64,000 nucleotides of DNA from Ectorhizobium quercum. Its GTDB lineage: Bacteria; Pseudomonadota; Alphaproteobacteria; Rhizobiales; Rhizobiaceae. Within the stretch, counting starts at the first letter, position 1; every line of letters starts with the position of its first letter. Below the pieces are notes generated by a model. It was not told where the DNA came from. It saw only the letters and a program-made list of their open reading frames with translations, and did no database searches. The translations under genes and the position numbers were made by a program. Below are positions 16,826 through 24,202 of the stretch, one piece after another. The stretch spans positions 868,001 through 932,000 of the forward strand of contig NZ_JANFPI010000001.1 in assembly GCF_026552795.1 (NCBI RefSeq). Reading direction: 5' to 3'.

Positions 16826-17106
16826 GCGACAACGTTTTTATCGGTGCCCCTAGCCTCTCCGGCTTCCTCGATCGCCTCGGCCTGCCTCCGGCATCTCGGG
16901 ATCGTGTGATCGCCATCGACCGGGAGCTTGCTGAAAAGGTGGAGGGCGGCGATCCGGATGAGTGTGCAGAACTCATCCTCGAAGCGGTCGATCTGCTCGC
17001 GGATGTCAATCCGGCGGGATTCGAGTGGTCGGGATGGGATGATGACGATGATCCGGGCGATCCCGGCGACTTCGATCTCGACGGCATGGAACGGGGTGAA
17101 GAATGA
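16822..17106 (+). CDS. Small acidic hypothetical protein
   Basis: 94 residues starting at the ATGA that overlaps the stop of the preceding gene. The C-terminal third is extremely acidic (DDDDDPGDPGDFDLDG). The N-terminal part is helical (SRDRVIAIDRELAEKV). No family recognised. It also overlaps the next gene by an ATGA, so the order and dosage of the four proteins are likely fixed by coupled translation. An acidic protein beside a strongly basic one could be a partner pair, which is inference only. Confidence 0.65.
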   Translation: MSDNVFIGAPSLSGFLDRLGLPPASRDRVIAIDRELAEKVEGGDPDECAELILEAVDLLADVNPAGFEWSGWDDDDDPGDPGDFDLDGMERGEE

Positions 17107-17510
17107 TCCGCGCCTTCCTGATGCTTCTGAGCCTCGGCGTTGCCGTGCCGGTCCATGCAGATACGATCTCGTCCGCCCTGACGTGGGGCGGAAAATCCGA
17201 CGCGGCACACTGGTCGGCGTTCGTTCCTCCGCCTGCCAGCTTCACCGTGTCGATCGCCGGGGAGGCATCCGTCACGGCAGGGGCGGCGCTCGATCTCCGT
17301 CTGGTGGTTAATCCGATCGTCACCGGACGGCAACCGCCATCCGTCACCTATCTGTTGTTCGGGAGGCTACCTGATGGGGCTATCTTCGATGCCACGACGG
17401 GCAGGATCGGCGGGCGGGTGCTGGAAACAGGATCGCATCGGGTCTGGGTGTCGGCGACGGATTCGACCGGGGCGACGGTGAGTGCCGGAATCACCATCGT
17501 CGTGACCTGA
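17103..17510 (+). CDS. Secreted protein with Ig-like domain
   Basis: 135 residues: a signal peptide (MIRAFLMLLSLGVAVPVHA) followed by a beta-rich domain with the segment LPDGAIFDATTGRIGG, typical of putative Ig/cadherin-like repeats (He_PIG type), which usually mediate adhesion or protein binding. It is the last of the four coupled genes, with a terminator-like hairpin 11 bp after its stop. As an exported beta-sandwich in an operon with an anchored protein it may form a surface or periplasmic assembly. Function unknown. Confidence 0.7.
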   Translation: MIRAFLMLLSLGVAVPVHADTISSALTWGGKSDAAHWSAFVPPPASFTVSIAGEASVTAGAALDLRLVVNPIVTGRQPPSVTYLLFGRLPDGAIFDATTGRIGGRVLETGSHRVWVSATDSTGATVSAGITIVVT

Positions 17511-17520
17511 AACGCGAAAA

Positions 17521-17538
17521 CGGGGCCAATCGGCCCCG
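17521..17538. terminator. Hairpin after the four-gene operon
   Basis: CGGGGCC-AATC-GGCCCCG, a 7-bp GC stem just after the stop at 17510 and between convergent genes. There is only a short T-rich stretch after it, so it may act in both directions. Confidence 0.55.
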
Positions 17539-17601
17539 CTGTCCATTTTCTAAAGCTTCTGGAAGGCCGTAGGATGCCTTCCAGGCGCTCGGGTGGTGTC
17601 T

Positions 17602-17862
17602 TTACTCATCGACTTTCGCGGTCGCTTCCCAGTCTATGATTTCGTCCTGAAATTCAGCGCGTAGCTGCCTGACTAGCACGATGTCCTGATCGCGGAGATA
17701 GCGCCAGCAGCCGTCCGAATTCAAAGAGGTCAGGCCGGGAGGATGGTCAAGGATAAGAGCCAGCGCGGCAAGCTCTGTCGTGCTACCGGGCATCTTGCGC
17801 GGTGTGATCTCGCCGGAGAGAATTTCCTTCAGCTTCCGGCGCACAATGTCTTCAAAGTCCAT
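17602..17862 (-). CDS. Hypothetical protein
   Basis: 86 residues, no recognised family. The middle is leucine-rich and helical (AALALILDHPPGLTSL) and the C-terminus is acidic. It directly follows the next gene upstream on the minus strand, one base apart, so the two are co-transcribed. The product looks cytosolic. Function unknown; possibly a small accessory or regulatory protein of the island's minus-strand cluster. Confidence 0.6.
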   Translation of the reverse strand: MDFEDIVRRKLKEILSGEITPRKMPGSTTELAALALILDHPPGLTSLNSDGCWRYLRDQDIVLVRQLRAEFQDEIIDWEATAKVDE

Positions 17863-17863
17863 T

Positions 17864-18154
17864 TCAGTTTCCTTTCACGATCTTGATCGATGCGCGGCGG
17901 GCCTCTATCTCTGCCGTCCGGCATGCCGTTTCAAAATCGTCTTCGATGCTCTTCCAGATAACAACCTGTTTTCCGTCGCGCATCGCAAGAACTTCGCAGG
18001 AGAAGGGAGGTTTGTTGCCGACCTTGCCAGTCACGACCATCTCAATGTCGCCATCTTTGCTGTCCCTGCCTTTGAGATAATTGGTCCAGATTGAATCAAC
18101 GTCCGGTGCAATGTCCGGATCGATCTCCCATCCTTCGAATTTCACAGCGTTCAT
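17864..18154 (-). CDS. Hypothetical protein
   Basis: 96 residues from the ATG at 18154 (MNAVKFEGWEIDPD); an upstream start would add an arginine-rich stretch of unlikely composition. It has alternating beta and helical stretches (VVTGKVGNKPPFSCEVLAM), suggesting a small alpha/beta fold. It lies one base before the 86-residue gene. No family recognised, and function unknown. Confidence 0.62.
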   Translation of the reverse strand: MNAVKFEGWEIDPDIAPDVDSIWTNYLKGRDSKDGDIEMVVTGKVGNKPPFSCEVLAMRDGKQVVIWKSIEDDFETACRTAEIEARRASIKIVKGN

Positions 18155-18209
18155 GTCGGTGTCCTTTCGGTTGCGTTGGTTGTCATGTAATGAGCGGCGT
18201 TCAGCCTGC

Positions 18210-18728
18210 TTACGTTCCGCATCTCTCGACTTGCGCCAGGGTCGGGAGCCGGGTGACCGGGATGGCATTGGAGCGGGACAGGTAGGGCGTGAGGTCACGC
18301 TGGTCGCAGAGCTGATCCTGAACGGCCATCAGGAAGCGGTGTGTCAGCGATGGCGACAGTGTCACGAAGCGAATACCGCGAAGGATATTGCTGGCCGTAT
18401 CCACGAGATGGACCTCGATGCTCAATCGCTGCTGGTCGTTCTCGATATCAGGCAGCCACCGTGCGGATGCGGGTATGATCCTCGCATCGAAGGGGCAATC
18501 TAAGATGATCGTACCGAACTGGAAGACCCAGAGGATCAAAGGGCCTTCCACGATGATTCCGGCCTTCATGGGATCATTCCGGATCGACCTGGCCTCGGTT
18601 CTGACCAGGTTCGGCATGGCGATCTGAAGTACATTTCCGGAGTTGGTCAGGAAGTTGGCTGCCGCTCCTTCATAGGCTCGGACGGGAAGCGGGTATTGCT
18701 CACCCCGCGAAAGTTTAATAAAGCTCAT
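18210..18728 (-). CDS. Hypothetical protein
   Basis: 172 residues; the ATG at 18728 follows a perfect AGGAGG, 5 bp upstream, which settles the start. Beta-rich sequence with segments such as LRGIRFVTLSPSLTHRFLMA; no membrane segment or signal peptide, and no recognised family. It is transcribed leftward with the two smaller genes that follow it. The 74-bp array of GARTCCTTG repeats lies upstream of it and could control it. Function unknown. Confidence 0.68.
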   Translation of the reverse strand: MSFIKLSRGEQYPLPVRAYEGAAANFLTNSGNVLQIAMPNLVRTEARSIRNDPMKAGIIVEGPLILWVFQFGTIILDCPFDARIIPASARWLPDIENDQQRLSIEVHLVDTASNILRGIRFVTLSPSLTHRFLMAVQDQLCDQRDLTPYLSRSNAIPVTRLPTLAQVERCGT

Positions 18729-18839
18729 CTGGACCTCCTGTTGAGCATTGATGACAGAGACAGGGTTGCCGCTTTCGAGGAGAAAATCGAGGAATTTCAT
18801 ATCCTTGGGGCGGATGTGCGGTTGCCCTGCGACCGCTTT

Positions 18840-18913
18840 GAATCCTTGTTGGAAAGGATTCGAGGGGGACCGAATCCTTGCATCGGCAAAACGAGTCCTT
18901 GGCGAATCCTTGG
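18840..18913. repeat. Cluster of short GARTCCTTG repeats
   Basis: Direct copies at 18840-18848, 18872-18880, 18893-18901 and 18904-18912, plus an inverted copy AAGGATTC at 18854-18861 that makes an 8-bp stem-loop with the first. A weaker ATCCTTG lies at 18801. Spacing is irregular. They could be operator sites for the gene starting at 18728 or iteron-like sites for a replication protein. Confidence 0.55.
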
Positions 18914-18922
18914 AAAAATATT

Positions 18923-19162
18923 TCACGCCGCTGTCAAAAAAGTTTCCAGAGCCCTGAGACCCCGCCTCTGAACATCGCGGGCAAGTGCCTGCCCGGAGTT
19001 CGGAATGCGGGTCCGCTGAACAAGGTGCTGCGCACCAGTCTTGCGGTGACGGACGTAGATCATCGCGATATAGAAGAGCGTCCCGATAGCATCCGTATGC
19101 ATCGTCTCGACAACGATCACGTCAATCGCCAGACCGCGCACAATGGTCTTTTTCGTCTCCAT
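18923..19162 (-). CDS. Hypothetical protein
   Basis: 79 residues from an ATG with an AGGAG-like site a few bases before it. N-terminal half is hydrophobic beta-type (VRGLAIDVIVVETMHTDAIG), C-terminal half basic. No family recognised. It ends just before the repeat cluster and probably is read in the same direction as the integrase. Function unknown; the small basic C-terminal region is compatible with DNA binding. Confidence 0.58.
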   Translation of the reverse strand: METKKTIVRGLAIDVIVVETMHTDAIGTLFYIAMIYVRHRKTGAQHLVQRTRIPNSGQALARDVQRRGLRALETFLTAA

Positions 19163-19707
19163 CCGGGAGTCTCCTAAAGCATTGAAAACATGAGTTTTAT
19201 ATCAGATTTCGGGAGTCGAGCCCAGGGCGATCGGAAATCATTTCCGGCTTCCCGGAGAGAAGGCGTCCAAGGTGTTAACGTGCTTCAGGATGGCGCAACG
19301 GCTAGGCAGGGGTTGACGGCCAGCGTGGCGGCATAGGCTCTTCGTCCGCCTTGGCCAGAATGGGCATGGCGGTGCCCGCAGGGCATAAAGAGCCGCCGCG
19401 CTGGTCGTCACTGAGCGAGAAGGTTCCGCGACTATTTTTTTCCCGGTCCGCTTGCGGATCGGATCGAGACACGTGGCTCGATCCGAAGGACAAGGAAAAA
19501 ATCGTCGTGGAAGAGAGCGAGGCTACCCCTGCCGGATTACATGGATGAGCGTATCGGAGACGTCAGCATAGCGACCCTGTACGGGAGACGGCGGGCATTC
19601 GCGCATGCCGAGACCGGATGAGAGCACAGCCGCAGGAGCGTCAACATAGTGCCGCCAACGGCGGGACGCGGGATCGACTGTGCCCGGCGAAGCATTCCGT
19701 CCGTCGG
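19163..19707. other. Noncoding stretch with a long palindrome
   Basis: 545 bp with no convincing gene; the open frames here are short and lack good start signals. A perfect 10-bp inverted repeat, TCGGATCGAG and CTCGATCCGA, spans 19459-19486 around an 8-nt spacer, next to a smaller TCCGC/GCGGA hairpin (19447-19458). The pair may be a terminator or an operator region for the minus-strand cluster. Confidence 0.5.
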
Positions 19708-21453
19708 CTATACCTTCCGTCCTCGAACAACCCGTCCGTTGGAATCCAGGATGGGCGGTGTCAGTTTACGTTTCTTTACTGTAACCTTCGGAAGGGGCGG
19801 AGTAGTGGTTGCCGCTGCCGCGCCTAGGAAATCGAGTTCAAGAGGCGGATGAAAGGCTTCCACTACCTCTTTGAGTTTCGCCGTCGTGACTCGTTTGGCG
19901 TAGGTTTGTCCTTGGCCGCCTCCGCCTTCGTGGCCCATCACGGCATTGATATGAGACTCCTTGAGATCAGTCGATTCTAGTACAGTCCGGAAGCTGTGCC
20001 GGAAGGAGTGAAACGCGGTCTTCGAGCCGACACCCAGTTCAATTTTCAACTTCGAGAATTCGCGGCTGAATCCCGAACTGATCTTGCCCTTGTGAAGTGG
20101 CAATTCGGGGGAGAACAGATGTTCCGCGCCTCTTGCACGCTGCTGTGTCAAGAAGTCCATGAACCCATGCTGGATCAGCCAAGAATGCACGGGGATAAGC
20201 CGGGTTCCTGCCTCGGTTTTGGGGTCCCACCCGTCGCGCTTGGCGATGTTGAAGCATGGGATGCCGTCCTTTGTGATGATATCGATTCCAGGGCGCAGAC
20301 GGCATATCTCTTCCAGTCTCATGCCGGAGTGCAGAGAGATGAGGGGCAGCCAGTGCAATGCGCTGGAATCCGGTGCATCACGGTATTCGCGGGATGTGAA
20401 AAGACGATGCAGGTCTTCGCGTGACCAGTCGTCGCGAGCGGATTTCTTCGATTTCGTTCCCGGAAACGAATGACCGGAAAACGGCTGAGCAGTCACAGAA
20501 ACGTGCTTCTTGTAGATGAGCCATTTCCAGATGGAATTCATACCGGAAAAATGGCGCTTTGCGGTTTTCATGGTTACGCGTGGCAAGGTCTTGTCGGCCT
20601 TGGCGCGAGCCAGTTCCTTTTTCGGAGACCCCGTTGCACCCTTCCCGTGGGCCGCCGGCATCTGAAGGACAAGCTCTCGAAACTCGGCGGCTGTGTCGAA
20701 GGTGATCTTTCCAACGGGAAGGTCGCCCATCAAGGCGATGAACATCTCCACGGTTTTGAGATACTGATCCGTGGTCTCGTCACCGAGCCCCTTGTTGTAA
20801 TTGTACCCGGCGATGATGTCGTTCTGCCATGCCTTGATGAACGTCGAAAGCTTCGTCATGTTCGCGGGCGATTCTGATGGCGCTACTGCGGCTACGGTCT
20901 GCACCGAGGCCACGGCAACGGTTTCCTGTCCGAAGACGGTCTCCATTCGACGATCGACATATTCGCGTAGCTGTTTCTGAAGCGCTGACGCTGTCCTTCG
21001 GAGACGGTCCCCGCTTCGAACGTCGAAATAGTCGGAATGATCCAGTGCAGCGTTTGCTTCCTGACTGAGATTATCACCATAGGAGACACCTTCGTCGGCG
21101 CTCATCTTGAGGAGCGTATCCGGTAAGGACTCATGGTACGCCCTGAGCCCGCCGGGCGACATCTCATCCACGATCTTGAGGCGCTGCTTCCATGCGCTCG
21201 TATCAAGCCATCTGCGCACGGCGACCCGGATGTCGTCATCCGTCAAAGGAAATTCATCGTCTTCTTCTTCCAGCATCCGGAATAGCTTCTCCGTAGCAAT
21301 GAACAGGTGCGCGGCTCGCGCTCTGGCTGTTCTTCGCACGGTGGTCTTTAAGGACCGGTATATCTCGGTCTGCCCGAGGCGGGCTTGAAAAGGGGCGGGG
21401 ACACGCCGCCGGAAGAAGAAGGAATCGGCTTCGCGCCGGAGGAAGTTCGACAT
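19708..21453 (-). CDS. int: Tyrosine-type site-specific integrase of the island
   Basis: 581 residues, long for a phage-type integrase. The catalytic domain has Arg379 in HSGMRLEEICRL, the HxxR pair in HSFRHS (His482, Arg485), His508 in MGHEG and the nucleophile Tyr518 in QTYAKR. The N-terminal 180 residues are an extra DNA-binding or SAM-like region, and an Ala/Thr/Pro-rich tail of about 60 residues follows the catalytic domain. It lies 90 bp from the tRNA-Gln 3' end and reads away from it, the usual layout when an integrase recombines into a tRNA. It should catalyse integration and excision between the 17-bp repeats. The arm-like sites at 21470-21491 overlap its promoter region. Confidence 0.95.
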   Translation of the reverse strand: MSNFLRREADSFFFRRRVPAPFQARLGQTEIYRSLKTTVRRTARARAAHLFIATEKLFRMLEEEDDEFPLTDDDIRVAVRRWLDTSAWKQRLKIVDEMSPGGLRAYHESLPDTLLKMSADEGVSYGDNLSQEANAALDHSDYFDVRSGDRLRRTASALQKQLREYVDRRMETVFGQETVAVASVQTVAAVAPSESPANMTKLSTFIKAWQNDIIAGYNYNKGLGDETTDQYLKTVEMFIALMGDLPVGKITFDTAAEFRELVLQMPAAHGKGATGSPKKELARAKADKTLPRVTMKTAKRHFSGMNSIWKWLIYKKHVSVTAQPFSGHSFPGTKSKKSARDDWSREDLHRLFTSREYRDAPDSSALHWLPLISLHSGMRLEEICRLRPGIDIITKDGIPCFNIAKRDGWDPKTEAGTRLIPVHSWLIQHGFMDFLTQQRARGAEHLFSPELPLHKGKISSGFSREFSKLKIELGVGSKTAFHSFRHSFRTVLESTDLKESHINAVMGHEGGGGQGQTYAKRVTTAKLKEVVEAFHPPLELDFLGAAAATTTPPLPKVTVKKRKLTPPILDSNGRVVRGRKV

Positions 21454-21469
21454 CGCCAGAAGCGCCCTT

Positions 21470-21491
21470 TGTGGGGGTGCAGTGTGGGGGT
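21470..21491 (+). promoter_or_regulatory. Right pair of putative integrase arm-type sites
   Basis: TGTGGGGGT at 21470-21478 and 21483-21491, 13-bp periodicity, identical in sequence and spacing to the pair at 4455-4476. It lies just before the integrase start, so binding could also repress the gene. Confidence 0.65.
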
Positions 21492-21543
21492 ATTCCCGGC
21501 ACTGGCGACATGAAGCTAAGTTATTGAATTATAACAGGGAAAG

Positions 21544-21560
21544 TGGCTGGGGAACCTGGA
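21544..21560. repeat. attR, right 17-bp direct repeat within tRNA-Gln
   Basis: TGGCTGGGGAACCTGGA, identical to attL at 4376. On the minus strand it is the 3' end of tRNA-Gln including the T-arm side of the acceptor stem and the encoded CCA. Confidence 0.85.
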
Positions 21561-21617
21561 TTCGAACCAAGATCGACGGAGTCAGAGTCCGCTGTTCTAC
21601 CATTGAACTATTCCCCA
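21544..21617 (-). tRNA. tRNA-Gln (anticodon CTG)
   Basis: 74 nt on the minus strand. Acceptor stem TGGGGAA pairs with TTCCCCA, discriminator G, encoded CCA. The anticodon stem GCGGA/TCCGT encloses the loop CTCTGAC, giving anticodon CTG for the CAG codon. The T arm contains GGTTCGAATCC. Its 3' end is the integration site of the island and remains intact. Confidence 0.95.
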
Positions 21618-21836
21618 GCAGGGTCCGCACGTTTCCGTCCGGTGGCCGGGCTTATAAACAAATCGCCGTGGAATGCAAATAGGTTTTTCGAAAAAAAAGC
21701 GCGCTCCCGTCCCTGTGCGGGCGGGTCCAAAAACAGTTTGGAGAATGGCCCCGCCGCTGGTATGTTGTTGACAACGTAGCATTTGGTGCCAGCAGCATGC
21801 CGTTCACGGCCTTGCGCGGCGACATAGGACATAACA

Positions 21837-23462
21837 GTGAAAGACCCCGAAAACGGCTTCAAGCCGTCCGATGGCGGGGTGTTGGCCGCTCAGCGCGGGG
21901 AGGCGAAGCCTTCCCGGCGCCGCAAGGGCAAGCGTGGCGGGGGAAACCGCAACGCGAACCAGGCAGCCGATGCCAGACCGGATATGAAGGCCGGTCTGCC
22001 TGCTGATGCCGTCTTGGCGGAAGCGGGCGCTTCGCCTCCGCGCAAACGCAAGCGTCGCCGTCGGTCGAAATCGGCGGCAGCCGCTGCCGGAGGCGCCACG
22101 CAGGCCGGTGAAACACCCGTGTCCGCCGGTGGCGCGCCGGCCGTGCGTCCGCCTGTGCCCCCAGGTGCCGGGCCGCAGGCCCCCAAGGCGCGCCGGAAGC
22201 ATCGTCCCGGTCATCATCATCAAAAGCGCGGACCGCAGGGTCGGCCGCTGGCGAACGGCCAGAATCCCGGTCAGAAGCAGGGCGCGGCCGTTGCCGGACC
22301 CACCGCGGATGCGCGTGCGGAACCGGAGCGTGCCGGCGGCGCGCGTCATGAGGACCACCGTCGCGGCCATGCCGCCGGTGACGGGGGTGCTGCTGCCCGG
22401 CAGGCATCGGGCGGGTTCGGCGATCTCTATGCGGCGCTCGACCTCGGCACGAACAATTGCCGCCTGCTGGTGGCCCAGCCGACGCGCCCCGGCCAGTTTC
22501 GCGTCATCGATGCCTTTTCGCGGATCGTGCGGCTGGGCGAGGGGCTGGGCGGCAGCGGCCGCCTCGCGCCCGAGGCGATGGACCGCGCCGTGGAGGCGCT
22601 GCGCATCTGCGCCGGCAAGCTCCAGAGCCGCCGCATCCGCCGCATGCGCCTGATCGCGACGGAAGCCTGCCGGGCCGCGGCCAATGGCGAGGATTTCCTG
22701 AAGCGCGTGACGCATGAGACCGGGCTCGATCTGGAAATCATCGACCGCGAGACGGAAGCGCGCCTGGCGGTATCCGGCTGCTCCTCGCTGGTGGAGGCGG
22801 AAGCGCGCTCGGTCGTGCTGTTCGACATCGGCGGCGGTTCGTCGGAGATCGCCATGATCCGGCTCGGGCGCAACCGCGCGGGAAGTCGCCTCGCCAATAA
22901 CATCACGCACTGGACCTCGCTTCCGGTGGGCGTGGTGACGCTGTCCGAGCGCCACGGCGGACGCGACGTGACGCCCACCGTCTTCGATGCGATGGTGAGC
23001 GAGGTGGCGGGCATGCTGGACCGCTTCGACTGCCCGCCCGTGCCCGGCACGGAGGAGGGCGGCATTCCGGAGGATTTTCACCTGATCGGCACGTCGGGCA
23101 CGGTCACGACGCTTGCGGGCGTCCATCTCGGCCTGGCGCGCTACGACCGCCGTCGCGTCGACGGCCTGTGGCTGTCGGATTCGGAAGTATCGGCCATGCA
23201 GGCCAAGCTTCTGTCCTGGGATTTCGAAGGGCGGGCCGCCAATCCCTGCATCGGGCCGGATCGCGCCGATCTGGTTCTGGCTGGCTGCGCCATTCTGGAA
23301 GCGATCCGCCGCCGCTGGCCGTCCCGGCGCATGCGCGTTGCCGATCGCGGCCTGCGGGAAGGGCTTTTGACCGACATGATGACGGAAGACGGCGTCTGGC
23401 GGCGCGCGGGCCACAAGCCGCGCCGCGCCGGACGCGGCAAGCACGGCCAGAAAGACGGGTGA
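21837..23462 (+). CDS. ppx: Ppx/GppA family exopolyphosphatase or pppGpp phosphatase
   Basis: 541 residues from a GTG start behind AGGA. The C-terminal 350 residues are the Ppx/GppA fold: [13 protein letters not shown] (phosphate-binding loop 1), [22 protein letters not shown] and [10 protein letters not shown]. The family hydrolyses polyphosphate or pppGpp. The first 190 or so residues are a basic, Pro/Ala/Gly/Arg-rich disordered extension ([21 protein letters not shown]), not part of the catalytic domain and much longer than in E. coli. rlmE follows 6 bp after the stop, probably in one operon. Which substrate is preferred cannot be decided from sequence. Confidence 0.93.
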   Translation: MKDPENGFKPSDGGVLAAQRGEAKPSRRRKGKRGGGNRNANQAADARPDMKAGLPADAVLAEAGASPPRKRKRRRRSKSAAAAAGGATQAGETPVSAGGAPAVRPPVPPGAGPQAPKARRKHRPGHHHQKRGPQGRPLANGQNPGQKQGAAVAGPTADARAEPERAGGARHEDHRRGHAAGDGGAAARQASGGFGDLYAALDLGTNNCRLLVAQPTRPGQFRVIDAFSRIVRLGEGLGGSGRLAPEAMDRAVEALRICAGKLQSRRIRRMRLIATEACRAAANGEDFLKRVTHETGLDLEIIDRETEARLAVSGCSSLVEAEARSVVLFDIGGGSSEIAMIRLGRNRAGSRLANNITHWTSLPVGVVTLSERHGGRDVTPTVFDAMVSEVAGMLDRFDCPPVPGTEEGGIPEDFHLIGTSGTVTTLAGVHLGLARYDRRRVDGLWLSDSEVSAMQAKLLSWDFEGRAANPCIGPDRADLVLAGCAILEAIRRRWPSRRMRVADRGLREGLLTDMMTEDGVWRRAGHKPRRAGRGKHGQKDG

Positions 23463-23467
23463 ACGGA

Positions 23468-24193
23468 ATGGTCAAGACACCGACCGGCGGCAATCGTACC
23501 GGCCGAAAGATCGGCCAGAAGGTGAAGAAGGGCAAGCTGAAGGCGTCGTCGCGGCGCTGGATCGAGCGCCACATCAACGATCCCTATGTGCAGCGCGCGC
23601 GGCTTGAAGGCTATCGCGCCCGCGCCGCCTTCAAGCTGCTGGAGATCGACGAGAAGCACGCCATCCTCAAGGGTGCCCGCCGGATCATCGATCTGGGGGC
23701 GGCGCCCGGAAGCTGGTCGCAGATCGCCGCCAAGGTCACGGGCTCCACCGAGGAGGACATCCGCGTCGTGGGCATCGATTTTCTCGAAGTCGCGCCCATT
23801 CCCGGCGTTACCCTGCTTCAGATGGACTTTCTCGACGACGAGGCGCCGAAAAGGATCATGGAAGCCCTGGGTGGCACGCCGGACCTGGTGATTTCCGACA
23901 TGGCGGCGCCGACGACCGGGCACCAGAAGACCGACCACCTGCGCACCATGCATCTTTGCGAGGTCGCCGCCTATTTCGCCGTGGAGGTTCTGGCGGAGGG
24001 CGGCCATTTTCTCGCCAAGACCTTCCAGGGTGGCACGGAACGCGACCTGCTCAACATGCTCAAGCAGAATTTCAGGCAGGTCATCCACGTCAAGCCCGGC
24101 TCGTCGCGGGCGGAATCGGTCGAGATGTTCCTGCTGGCCAAAGGGTTCAAGGGGCGCAAACCTGTCGAGGCGCAGACGCCCGGCGAGGCGTGA
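23468..24193 (+). CDS. rlmE: 23S rRNA 2'-O-methyltransferase RlmE (FtsJ)
   Basis: 241 residues. SAM-dependent Rossmann methyltransferase that methylates U2552 in helix 92 of 23S rRNA. The SAM motif is [32 protein letters not shown] and the DMAAPTTGH segment are family marks, and KTFQGG precedes the last conserved segment. The N-terminal 30 residues are basic, for rRNA contact. It starts 6 bp after the ppx-like gene, a pairing common in Rhizobiales. Length is normal. Confidence 0.95.
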   Translation: MVKTPTGGNRTGRKIGQKVKKGKLKASSRRWIERHINDPYVQRARLEGYRARAAFKLLEIDEKHAILKGARRIIDLGAAPGSWSQIAAKVTGSTEEDIRVVGIDFLEVAPIPGVTLLQMDFLDDEAPKRIMEALGGTPDLVISDMAAPTTGHQKTDHLRTMHLCEVAAYFAVEVLAEGGHFLAKTFQGGTERDLLNMLKQNFRQVIHVKPGSSRAESVEMFLLAKGFKGRKPVEAQTPGEA

Positions 24194-24202
24194 CCCGCCG
24201 GG

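Larger units (their letters stand above)
4376..21560. mobile_element. Genomic island (putative integrative mobilizable element) in tRNA-Gln
   Basis: A 17-bp direct repeat, TGGCTGGGGAACCTGGA, occurs at 4376-4392 and at 21544-21560; the right copy is the 3' end of an intact tRNA-Gln gene. Between them lie a tyrosine integrase next to the tRNA, a MobV-like relaxase operon, a possible replication protein, two cytosine methyltransferases, an EcoRII-like endonuclease, a resolvase and many unknown genes. The flanks are ordinary chromosomal genes. This is the classic arrangement of an element integrated into the 3' end of a tRNA gene, with the tRNA end rebuilt by the incoming attP. No type IV secretion genes are present, so transfer would need a helper. 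Confidence 0.88.

Noticed and set aside
4393..21560. Prophage
   Set aside because: There is an integrase and methylases but no capsid, tail, portal, terminase or lysis gene, so it is not a phage genome.
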